Origin: Vulcanimicrobiota bacterium
Lineage (GTDB): Bacteria; Vulcanimicrobiota; JAJTBE01
Assembly: GCA_021107945.1 (NCBI GenBank)
Contig: JAIORV010000079.1
Coordinates: 1-48,207, forward strand
Direction: 5' to 3'
Length of the DNA: 48,207 nt
The notes under the pieces: model-generated
The model's database searches: none
Told to the model about the DNA's origin: nothing
Seen by the model: only the letters and a program-made list of their open reading frames with translations
Position numbers and translations under genes: made by a program
In this document: in pieces, positions 24,586 to 32,234 of the stretch
Layout of the letters: each line of letters opens with the position of its first letter
Position numbering within the stretch: the first letter of the stretch is position 1

Positions 24586-24606
24586 ATGTTTTTTTTAGAT
24601 AGATAA
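24586..24606 (+). CDS. Possible 6-codon leader ORF (MFFLDR)
   Basis: ATG TTT TTT TTA GAT AGA TAA follows a good TAGGAG ribosome site by 6 nt and lies in the leader of the protease mRNA. It could be a leader peptide or a translation-coupled regulatory uORF. It may equally be a chance occurrence; no stem-loop pair for attenuation was recognised. Confidence 0.3.
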   Translation: MFFLDR

Positions 24607-24691
24607 ATTGGATTTCAGGGACGCGAAAACCGGAAAATATGCTTGTCCCATCGTATTCGTATGTATGGAACAATAAATTTGGGAGGACAAT

Positions 24692-26170
24692 ATGATCAAC
24701 CGAGTCACTCCGGGAAGTTTTTCAGCTTCCATGAGAACAAGCAATAAATTCACTCCCACCGATGATGTAGCGGTAAGGCATGAGGCAGATACAGGAAAGG
24801 GAACCGGTAGTGCCATATACGACAATTTCGGTTTCAGTAATTTTACTCCCGAAGACCTTACATCCGATGGAAAAGTCCCGATAATCATTGCCGGGAAGAG
24901 CAAGAGATCTCTGAAAAGGTTGAAGGGAAAGCTGGCAAAGAAATTTGATATTGATCAGGTCAAATTCAAAGAAGACCTTCCTCTTGTTGATGGAATTAAA
25001 ATGGAGATCGATCCCTACAATTTCAGGCAGGTAATGAAAGCCCTCCCAAAGGGCACACAGGTTGTTCTGGACAGCAAGATCAAGTATCCAAAGCCCGAAC
25101 AATTAAAACCCAAGATTCCCGGACCTGAGAAAGAAAGTCGGCCGGCACTTGATATTGCCAACTCAACCCTGGGAATCAACCGCCTCTGGGAAATGGGTTA
25201 TACCGGAAAAGGCGTTGGGATATGTGTTATAGACTCGGGACTTCATCCTCACAAGGATTTCGAGGGAAGGATAAAAGCTTTTGTGGATATCCATGACGGC
25301 AAGGAAACCCCCCATGATCCTTATGGACATGGAACCCATGTAACCAGTGTGGCCGCGGGATCAGGAGCGGAATCTGCCGGAAAATACAAGGGCGTCGCTC
25401 CCGATGCCGATATTGTTGCCATTCGTATCACATCGGTATCCGAGGCGATAAAGGGCATCCAGTGGGCAATTGAAAACAAGGATAAGTTCAATATAGATGT
25501 AATCAACATGTCTCTTGGAGATTTCCCGATTAAATCATACAAGACTGACCCCTGGGCACAGGCGGCGGAAAAAGCCTGGGACGCGGGGATGTTAGTTGTC
25601 GTAGCGGCGGGAAATGAGGGACCCGGCGAGGGTACAATCAGCACTCCGGGAATCGCCCCCAAGGTTATCACTGTGGGAGCGATTGATGATCAAAACACAC
25701 CGGAGCGCGGGGACGATGAGATTGCAGAGTTCTCATCAAGGGGACCCACTTCACCGGACGGCTTAACGAAACCTGATATTGTAGCTCCCGGCGTCGAGAT
25801 ATTCGGAGCACTTTCCCCGGACTCGACCCTGGACACTCCCGACCTTCCACATGTGGGTAAGAAATATATCGGAATATCAGGTTCTTCAATGGCAACTCCC
25901 CTGGTGTCGGGACTGGGAGCGTTATTAATACAAGCAAACCCCGACCTGTCAAATGAGGATATTAAACGGATTCTAATGGATACTGCCGAGAATTATATCC
26001 CGGGAGCAAAACCAGAAGACCAGGGCGTGGGACTAATAGACCCGATAGAAGCTTTGCAGGTTGCACTTTTAAGGAAAGATCCCAAAAATCTGCCAATGGT
26101 TATTAAAAAGGAAAATAACCTGCCAATGCTTATTGCCGATAATGTTATCGATAAGAAAAGCAATAAATAG
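24692..26170 (+). CDS. Subtilisin-like serine protease (S8 family) with I9-like propeptide, no signal peptide
   Basis: The protein has 492 residues. The catalytic triad is Asp181 (CVIDSGLH), His213 (DPYGHGTHVTS) and Ser399 (GSSMATP), with oxyanion Asn308 (AAGNEGPG). Residues ~60-135 look like an inhibitor I9 propeptide domain. The N-terminus (MINRVTPGSFSASMRTSNKF) is polar and has no hydrophobic signal, unlike most bacterial S8 proteases, so it may act in the cytoplasm or leave by another route. The last ~40 residues form a repetitive tail (NLPMVIKKENNLPML). TGGGAGG lies before the ATG. The next gene, a coiled-coil protein in the same direction, is 220 bp away across a MITE-like element. Confidence 0.95.
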   Translation: MINRVTPGSFSASMRTSNKFTPTDDVAVRHEADTGKGTGSAIYDNFGFSNFTPEDLTSDGKVPIIIAGKSKRSLKRLKGKLAKKFDIDQVKFKEDLPLVDGIKMEIDPYNFRQVMKALPKGTQVVLDSKIKYPKPEQLKPKIPGPEKESRPALDIANSTLGINRLWEMGYTGKGVGICVIDSGLHPHKDFEGRIKAFVDIHDGKETPHDPYGHGTHVTSVAAGSGAESAGKYKGVAPDADIVAIRITSVSEAIKGIQWAIENKDKFNIDVINMSLGDFPIKSYKTDPWAQAAEKAWDAGMLVVVAAGNEGPGEGTISTPGIAPKVITVGAIDDQNTPERGDDEIAEFSSRGPTSPDGLTKPDIVAPGVEIFGALSPDSTLDTPDLPHVGKKYIGISGSSMATPLVSGLGALLIQANPDLSNEDIKRILMDTAENYIPGAKPEDQGVGLIDPIEALQVALLRKDPKNLPMVIKKENNLPMLIADNVIDKKSNK

Positions 26171-26198
26171 GGGTAAGGTTTTACAAAATAGATTCGGT

Positions 26199-26308
26199 GG
26201 GGCTGTACAACACGTCATCCTGAACTTGTTTCAGGATCCAAAAAATGGCTTGAACATTAGATCCTGAAGCGAGTTCAGTATGACCAAGTCCACTTTTTAG
26301 ACAGCCCC
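26199..26308. repeat. 110-bp MITE-like palindrome with GGGGCTGT/ACAGCCCC ends
   Basis: GGGGCTGT (26199-26206) and ACAGCCCC (26301-26308) are perfect terminal inverted repeats. Inside lie two opposed copies of the GTCATCCTGAACTTGTTTCA-type sequence. Ends of the form GGGGCTGTCT occur in several IS families, so this may be a non-autonomous derivative. No transposase of that kind is in the window. Confidence 0.7.
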
Positions 26309-26389
26309 CTGTTTTTTAGGAAAATGAAGATAACGGGCTGAAAAATACTCATTTAAACTCAATAAATAACAACAGAGGTATAGGATAAT

Positions 26390-27298
26390 ATGGATAATAA
26401 AATCGGATCAGTCGGAAGATTCCCGGCAAGAATAGCGCCGGCAAAAAAAATGGAAGCAAGGAAAGAATCGGGTGTAAAAGCCGGGGAAGAGATCGAGATT
26501 AAAGATAAGGTTCAAATCCGGGGGGGAAAAGAAAAAAGAAGTGCAGACAAAACGAAATCTGCCCCCGAGATTACCAATCAAGTCGCTTACAATGCTCTGG
26601 AAGTGGTAAAATCGCAGTTATATAAGGGTATGAGGAATGTCGGCGATTCGGAAAATCACATGAACCGTTCCAATAATGAAATTCAGGATGCCTCCAGGGA
26701 TTTGAAGCGGACAGATTATCCTATCCTCAAGGTCGAGAGAGATGACGAACATTCGGATGTAAGTCGTGAGGGTTATGAGATTGCTTCTTACCTGAAGTCC
26801 GCGGATAGCAATTTGAGCTCCGGCAAATCCCAGGAGAACTCGGCAGAGCAGAATATGGACTCCTTGAAGAGAGAACTGTCAAGTGTGTATTATCAGCTTT
26901 ATGACATAAAGAATTCTCTCGTAAAACCTGACGAGCAGGTGGCGGTGAGTCTGGTGCAAAGAGCTATAGACCTGACAAGACAATCGTATGACGAGTGCAC
27001 CAAAGCCGACAGAAGCATAATTCTTGCCGGCAGGGAGATTGTCCAGGGAATGGACAAGTTAAACCAGACGGACAAATACATCAGGGATGTCAAATCGGAC
27101 AAGGAAGGAAAAGATGTGAGTGATGCAGGCAACCGGTTGTCATATTTGGTGGATCGGACACAGTGGGATATAAGAGACACCGAGAAGGAAATCAGAAATT
27201 CACAGACAGGACTGGTCAGAACGAAACAGTCGATTGGCAGCGTCATAGGATTTGTTACCAACGCACAAGCATTGTTGATAAATAAAAAGAAGAAATAA
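26390..27298 (+). CDS. Coiled-coil protein of unknown function
   Basis: The protein has 302 residues and matches no family I recognise. A basic, low-complexity N-terminus (about 1-60) precedes a long, highly charged helical region with several coiled-coil stretches (SLKRELSSVYYQLYDIKNSL, DTEKEIRNSQTGLVRTKQSI). There is no signal peptide or membrane segment; the last residues are NKKKK. Glutamine, asparagine and serine are frequent. It lies 3' to the S8 protease in the same direction, and both have similar polar N-terminal tails, so they could be functionally linked. That link is inference. Confidence 0.7.
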   Translation: MDNKIGSVGRFPARIAPAKKMEARKESGVKAGEEIEIKDKVQIRGGKEKRSADKTKSAPEITNQVAYNALEVVKSQLYKGMRNVGDSENHMNRSNNEIQDASRDLKRTDYPILKVERDDEHSDVSREGYEIASYLKSADSNLSSGKSQENSAEQNMDSLKRELSSVYYQLYDIKNSLVKPDEQVAVSLVQRAIDLTRQSYDECTKADRSIILAGREIVQGMDKLNQTDKYIRDVKSDKEGKDVSDAGNRLSYLVDRTQWDIRDTEKEIRNSQTGLVRTKQSIGSVIGFVTNAQALLINKKKK

Positions 27299-27345
27299 AC
27301 GAAAAAGCTCTTACTAATAATTCTGAAGAATGTGATTCTGAATGA

Positions 27346-27437
27346 ATCTCATGAGATTATCCCCCAGCTTTAGCTGGGGGTAAGAGAGGAATCCCACCCC
27401 AAGGTTCTCTCAAACCTAAAGCCACTTCAGTGGCTTC
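27346..27437. repeat. Intergenic palindromes (CCCCCAGC and AAGCCACT families)
   Basis: CTCATGAG, then CCCCCAGC-TTTA-GCTGGGGG (27361-27380), then AGCCACT-TC-AGTGGCT (27419-27434). The first resembles the insert at 21162-21252. The second resembles the GCCGCTTCAGCGGC pairs at 28471-28532. They lie between convergent genes and may also act as bidirectional terminators, though no U-run is present. Confidence 0.55.
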
Positions 27438-27475
27438 CCCTGTTGTTTAGTTTATAAAACACCACAGTGTAAAAA

Positions 27476-28387
27476 TCAATCCATATTCAGAATCTTATCG
27501 GGATCATCTTTGATCAATTTCAAGAGTGACTCCCATACAATTCCCATAGGAACCACAACTGTAAGATCCGAGCTTGGATAGAAATAATACTCGGTAATCT
27601 CCTCTTTATTCTCTGCTTTTCTTATTATTTTTTGCCTCGGCTCATGATAATAGCCCGAGATGATTCCTATCCCGGATCCTGTTTCTTTAACAAAAACAAC
27701 TCCACCGCTCATCCCCTTGTTTGCCATGGAATCTATGATGTAATATGGAGGCAGGTCATTCCCGTCAACAAAATATTTCCCGGCGACAATACCGCTTTTG
27801 GTTATATATATATACCTTCTTTTTCTGCCCCTGATTATCATTAGCCTGTGTCCCACCATAACGCAATCCGTGCCGGTGGGTACACTGCCCGTGTTTATTT
27901 TCTTCAGGAACTGGATGTTTAAAACCTTTTTTTCATCATCTTCCCCGGAAATTACCATATTCTCGGGAATCTTCACAATGGAAAAATCATACTTCTTATC
28001 CGTATATAAGATTGATTCAGATGTTATCCACCCCTCAATCTGATTCCATTCTTTATCCCTGATCGCAATCGAAGCTTTCATTGATTCCGGAGAATCTTCC
28101 ATTTTTTTTACGACATGGGCGGCTGTCACCAGGAAATGAACCGGTTTCTTCTTTATGTTGAACTTGATGATAACACCGGACCCAAAACTGCGGAATTTAC
28201 CATTGTCATAAATCTCAATTAACGAAATGCAACCCCTGTTTCCAAGGAAAATATCCCCGGGTTTTCGTGTTGTTTCTTGTGGGGTAGGCTTCACTTTCTC
28301 CGGCTCTTCAGCCTCCTGTGCATATGCGGGAAATGAAAGAAGAAGAAATAATATGAAAATGTATGTGAAATATTTATAAATTTTCAT
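27476..28387 (-). CDS. Secreted trypsin-like (S1/HtrA-type) serine protease
   Basis: From the ATG at 28385-28387 the protein has about 303 residues. A signal peptide comes first (MKIYKYFTYIFILFLLLSFP, cleavage after AYA). The triad is seen as His in VTAAHVV, Asp in YDFSIVKI and Ser in GMSGG. The fold matches trypsin-like peptidases; no PDZ domain follows. AAAGG precedes this ATG by about 10 nt, so the upstream in-frame Met at 28432 is less likely. It would act in the periplasm or outside the cell. Its substrate is unknown. Confidence 0.85.
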   Translation of the reverse strand: MKIYKYFTYIFILFLLLSFPAYAQEAEEPEKVKPTPQETTRKPGDIFLGNRGCISLIEIYDNGKFRSFGSGVIIKFNIKKKPVHFLVTAAHVVKKMEDSPESMKASIAIRDKEWNQIEGWITSESILYTDKKYDFSIVKIPENMVISGEDDEKKVLNIQFLKKINTGSVPTGTDCVMVGHRLMIIRGRKRRYIYITKSGIVAGKYFVDGNDLPPYYIIDSMANKGMSGGVVFVKETGSGIGIISGYYHEPRQKIIRKAENKEEITEYYFYPSSDLTVVVPMGIVWESLLKLIKDDPDKILNMD

Positions 28388-28470
28388 GAAAATTAACCTT
28401 TCTGATTGTAAACTATATAAAAAGTGTTTCATCCACGCCCCCTGATTACGAAGCGGGTTTCCTCCTTGTT

Positions 28471-28532
28471 AAGTCGCTGAAGCGGCTTAAGGGGAGGTAG
28501 CTTTACATCAAGCCGCTTCAGCGGCTTAAAAC
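28471..28532. repeat. Pair of GCCGCTTCAGCGGC palindromes
   Basis: AAGTCGCTGAAGCGGCTTAA (28471-28490) and AAGCCGCTTCAGCGGCTTAA (28512-28531) are near-copies, each self-complementary. A further relative is at about 6895-6915. They fill part of the 650-bp gap between the protease and recQ; the rest (28533-28762) shows no recognisable feature. Confidence 0.6.
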
Positions 28533-28762
28533 TGAGAACTTTCTTTTAAGAAGGGTCCCACAAAGAAATACAACTGGCATTTTGGGCCAAATACTTCTGA
28601 TATAAAAAATATCAATATGAATTTTCCACATCGATTTCTTTTTTCTATTTCAGGAAAATAAGCCCTTTTTTGTGTATAGAACTACCCTCTGCATTTTTGA
28701 TGGAGAGGATACCGGGGTTAATAGCTTTCTTCCGTATGATATGCGTTATTGAAAAAACCTTA

Positions 28763-29047
28763 TCAAATCTTAGGTGAGAAAAACATTTCATATATCCCGA
28801 TACATGTCTGAATGAGCTTGTATAGTATAATAATCATGCCCCCGGAGCTGATGCTTATCACGCTGAAGATGCCAACCTTATTATTATCCGGGTTTTCTGT
28901 ATATTTTGATATTCTTCTTTCGCTGAAGAAAGCTGAACCCACAAAAATACAGTAAAATACCATAAGTAGAAATCCAAAATTTAAAAGGAAGCTTCCCTTT
29001 GTTAATCTGGGGGGAAAAGGGGGGAGGTTCTTGAAAATGGCTATCAT
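28763..29047 (-). CDS. Possible small membrane protein
   Basis: The 94-residue frame has two hydrophobic segments (NFGFLLMVFYCIFVGSAFF and ISISSGGMIIILYKLIQTC) separated by a charged linker. Its first codons overlap the recQ start on the other strand, and no ribosome site is visible there. If the gene is real, the start may be the internal Met in LLMVFYC. No family was recognised. The amphipathic layout is the only evidence. Confidence 0.4.
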   Translation of the reverse strand: MIAIFKNLPPFPPRLTKGSFLLNFGFLLMVFYCIFVGSAFFSERRISKYTENPDNNKVGIFSVISISSGGMIIILYKLIQTCIGIYEMFFSPKI

Positions 29048-30890
29048 GGAATATTATCTCGACCCATATATTGTTTTAAATGAAGTGTTTGGTTATGCTG
29101 ATTTCCGGGGAGATCAGTCAAATATAATCAGTCATATTGTCAGCGGCGGTGACGCTTTTGTGCTTATGCCTACCGGCGGAGGGAAATCCTTGTGTTACCA
29201 GATACCTGCAATCATCCGCTCCGGGGTGGGTATTGTTATTTCCCCTCTTATTGCCCTGATGCATGACCAGGTAAGGGCGTTGCACCAGCTCGGTGTGCGT
29301 GCCGCTTTTCTAAATTCCACCCTCAGTTTTGAAGATGCAATGTATGTAGAAAAACAGATGCTTAATAATGAGCTTGATCTTATCTACATCGCCCCGGAAA
29401 GGCTTTTGAATGAGCGAACTCTCAGACTTCTTGATAAATGCAGCCCGGCACTTTTTGCGATTGATGAAGCACATTGCGTTTCCCAATGGGGGCATGATTT
29501 CAGGGAGGAATACCTGAAATTATCCACTCTTCACGAACGTTATCCGACTATTCCGAGAATAGCGCTGACAGCCACAGCCGACAGCACTACCAGAAAGGAA
29601 ATTGTCGAGCGTCTTAACCTGTCCAATGCCAGGACGTTTATCGCAGGATTTGATCGCCCCAATATACAGTACCATATTGTTTGCAAGAAGAACTCACTCC
29701 AACAGCTATTGAAGTTTTTGGAGACTGAACACCCTGATGACTCCGGAATTGTCTATTGCCTATCCAGAAAGAAAACCGAGAAAGTCGCACAATTTTTGGT
29801 TGAGCACGGAATGAATGCTCTGCCATATCATGCCGGAATGGATGCACAGGAGCGAAAATGCAACCAGGAAAAGTTTCTCAGGGAGGAAAGCGTCATTATT
29901 GTCGCAACAATTGCGTTTGGGATGGGGATAGACAAACCCAATGTAAGGTTTGTGGTTCATCTGGACCTGCCAAAGAGTATTGAAGCATACTACCAGGAAA
30001 CCGGGCGTTCCGGCAGAGACGGCTTACCCGCAAATGCTTTTATGACCTATGGATTGTCAGATGTTGTTATGCTCAAACAATTCATTGAACAATCAGATGC
30101 CGATGAGCAGCATAAATTTATTAAGCGTACAAAACTCAATGCACTTTTAGGTTTGTGTGAGACCACAGCTTGCCGGCGCAAGGTTATGCTTTCATATTTT
30201 GGAGAGGATCTTCCGGACAGATGCGGCAATTGTGACACATGCCTGAAACCGGTCGAGGACTGGGACGGAACACTGGCAGCGAAGAAGGCGCTATTTTGTG
30301 TTTACCAGACTGAGCAGCGCTTTGGGGCAGTCTATCTGGCAGACGTTTTGACCGGCAGTACCAATAAACGTATCGGTCAGTTCGGACACGATAACCTGAA
30401 AGCTTTTGGCGGCGGCAAGGAACTGAGGGCTGAAGAATGGCTGTCTGTATTTCGGCAGATTGTTGCTATGGGCTTGCTGAGTGTTGATATTGAATATGGC
30501 TCGCTAAAACTGACAGCCGCCAGTCGAAATGTGATGAAAGGCAAACAGGAAGTACGGTTGAGAAAAGACCCGAAACCTGAAAAACAAAAGAGACAAAAGA
30601 AACAAAAGAAAAAAATTACAGGCTCCGTCCAGGGCGGTCTTCTCTTTGAAAAATTACGGGAAATTCGCCTGGGTTTAGCAAAAGAAGCGGACGTCCCTGC
30701 ATTTGTAATTTTCCATGACAGCTCTCTAGGAGAGATGGCAGAAATTTGCCCCATAACAACAGAAGAATTCGCAGGTATAACAGGCGTGGGTAAACGCAAA
30801 CTGGAAAAATACGGTAAAATCTTCATCAAAGCAATCCGTCAGTTCTGCCGGGAAAATAAAACATCGGGAATAAAAGCGGTTCACGCTTAA
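29037..30890 (+). CDS. recQ: ATP-dependent DNA helicase RecQ
   Basis: The protein has 617 residues from ATG 29037, with GGGGAGG 9 nt upstream (a TTG at 29031 is too close to it). Motif I is MPTGGGKSLCYQIP, motif II DEAHCVSQWGHDFR, and motifs V and VI GMGIDKPNVRF and YQETGRSGRDG. The zinc-binding cysteines follow (ETTACRRKVM, CGNCDTC). RQC and a C-terminal HRDC domain (DVPAFVIFHDSSLGEMAEIC then GITGVGKRKLEKYG) are present. RecQ unwinds DNA in recombination and repair. The length and domain set are complete. Confidence 0.97.
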   Translation: MAIMEYYLDPYIVLNEVFGYADFRGDQSNIISHIVSGGDAFVLMPTGGGKSLCYQIPAIIRSGVGIVISPLIALMHDQVRALHQLGVRAAFLNSTLSFEDAMYVEKQMLNNELDLIYIAPERLLNERTLRLLDKCSPALFAIDEAHCVSQWGHDFREEYLKLSTLHERYPTIPRIALTATADSTTRKEIVERLNLSNARTFIAGFDRPNIQYHIVCKKNSLQQLLKFLETEHPDDSGIVYCLSRKKTEKVAQFLVEHGMNALPYHAGMDAQERKCNQEKFLREESVIIVATIAFGMGIDKPNVRFVVHLDLPKSIEAYYQETGRSGRDGLPANAFMTYGLSDVVMLKQFIEQSDADEQHKFIKRTKLNALLGLCETTACRRKVMLSYFGEDLPDRCGNCDTCLKPVEDWDGTLAAKKALFCVYQTEQRFGAVYLADVLTGSTNKRIGQFGHDNLKAFGGGKELRAEEWLSVFRQIVAMGLLSVDIEYGSLKLTAASRNVMKGKQEVRLRKDPKPEKQKRQKKQKKKITGSVQGGLLFEKLREIRLGLAKEADVPAFVIFHDSSLGEMAEICPITTEEFAGITGVGKRKLEKYGKIFIKAIRQFCRENKTSGIKAVHA

Positions 30891-30946
30891 TTGCTTAATG
30901 CTTGAATCTATATCATATTTGACATTTTCAGAGAAGGAGAATTTCT

Positions 30947-32086
30947 ATGAAATCAAATCGAAAAATTAATTTATTAAAACTCATTTCACTATTTATCATC
31001 CTGCTCTTCCTGACTATATACATCAGTGCATGCAGTAATGGTGACTCATCTTCATCTGATGATTCGCAGGTCCTATACACACTCCCGCAGGATCATCGTT
31101 TCCACTATGACGAAAAATATCAGAACACAAACTACATGGAATGGCTCTATTTCACAGGCATTGTAAACGATACAGTAAGCAATAATCTCTATGGATACCA
31201 GGTGAATATTTTTATGGTATATTCCGAGGAAATCGGTGATTTTGGTTATAAAACCGATATCGCGATTTCCGATGTTTCGGGAGATAAATACTATTTCAAC
31301 AGTTTTATCACATTGAACGATCCGACCTTGACAACCGAGAACGGTGAAACTATATGGACATATAGCGACGATGGAATTTATATCAGGCACAACGAGACAT
31401 CGGATATATGGGAGGTTTCCACAAACAGTCAACAAACAGGCGAAAATGGATTTCAGATCGATGTAACCCTGACCAACACCAGGAAAAACTATCTTCCCGA
31501 GACCATTAACGGAATTATTGATATGGGAGAATGCAGTCTGGGCAATATTGATAATATGCTCGGGCTATCATACTATTACACCCACCCTTGCATGACGACC
31601 ACCGGTCAGTTACAAATAGGCAGTAGTTCCATAGATATAAAAGGAAGTACCTGGTTTGATCATCAGTGGGGAAATTTCCAACAGTGTCCGTCAAACTGGG
31701 ATTGGTTCTCACTTCGATTCGACGACGGCTCGGAGTTGATGCTGTTTAACTTCAATAAAGAGGGAGACAACGAGGAGCCTGTACCTGAAAAGAGAGTAGC
31801 CACATATTTCGCAAGCGACGGCAGTGTTAAATACTGGAACGGGGCATCGGCGTTCAGTCTGACACCGATGAGAGATTATCTGTCCCCCTCGGTCAACAAA
31901 ACATTCCGCATAGAGTGGCTTCTCGAAACCCCCGTAGGCGATTTCTATGTAAAACCCTATATTGACGAGCAAGTCGCCATTGATGAAGAGGATCCATATT
32001 ACGAGGGAATAATGGAAGTACGAAGCGGCAGTGCCGACGGTCCTGTTGTGGGTAAGGGATACCTGGAGACGTCGTTTTCGAACTAG
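30947..32086 (+). CDS. Lipoprotein of the CrtC/AttH-like 'secreted hydrolase' family
   Basis: The protein has 379 residues. A signal with lipobox (IYISAC, Cys29) and a serine-rich linker come first. The body has the family hallmarks YMEWLYFTGIV, GSTWFDHQWGNFQ and NWDWFSLRFDDGSELMLF. These are typical of the carotenoid 1,2-hydratase/AttH lipocalin-like fold (COG5621). It would be membrane-anchored outside the cytoplasm. The reaction is unknown: no carotenoid genes are nearby. AAGGAG lies before the ATG. Confidence 0.87.
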   Translation: MKSNRKINLLKLISLFIILLFLTIYISACSNGDSSSSDDSQVLYTLPQDHRFHYDEKYQNTNYMEWLYFTGIVNDTVSNNLYGYQVNIFMVYSEEIGDFGYKTDIAISDVSGDKYYFNSFITLNDPTLTTENGETIWTYSDDGIYIRHNETSDIWEVSTNSQQTGENGFQIDVTLTNTRKNYLPETINGIIDMGECSLGNIDNMLGLSYYYTHPCMTTTGQLQIGSSSIDIKGSTWFDHQWGNFQQCPSNWDWFSLRFDDGSELMLFNFNKEGDNEEPVPEKRVATYFASDGSVKYWNGASAFSLTPMRDYLSPSVNKTFRIEWLLETPVGDFYVKPYIDEQVAIDEEDPYYEGIMEVRSGSADGPVVGKGYLETSFSN

Positions 32087-32088
32087 CT

Positions 32089-32125
32089 ATTCACCGCAGA
32101 GCACGCGGAGAGCGCAGAGATTTGG
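32089..32125. repeat. CACCGCAGAG-type interspersed repeat
   Basis: CACCGCAGAGCACGCGGAGA then GCGCAGAGATTTGGGG. Inverted relatives are at 34150-34182 (CTCTGCGAACTCTGCGATC then TTTGCGGTG) and a weaker one at about 45064-45098. The 32089 and 34150 copies lie in opposite orientation on either side of the AT-rich HEPN gene. Confidence 0.55.
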
Positions 32126-32234
32126 GGGAATTAATCATTGATGCCATATTTGAGCAGAAGCCAGTCTCCTGACCAGCCCTGAAACGCTATTAAATCGGGA
32201 TTGAATACACGCAAAAAAAAGATAGGAGGAAGTT

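Noticed and set aside
24600-24680. c-di-GMP (GEMM) riboswitch because of GGGACGCGAAAACCGG
   Set aside because: Only a short resemblance; the second stem, tetraloop receptor and terminal helix are missing.
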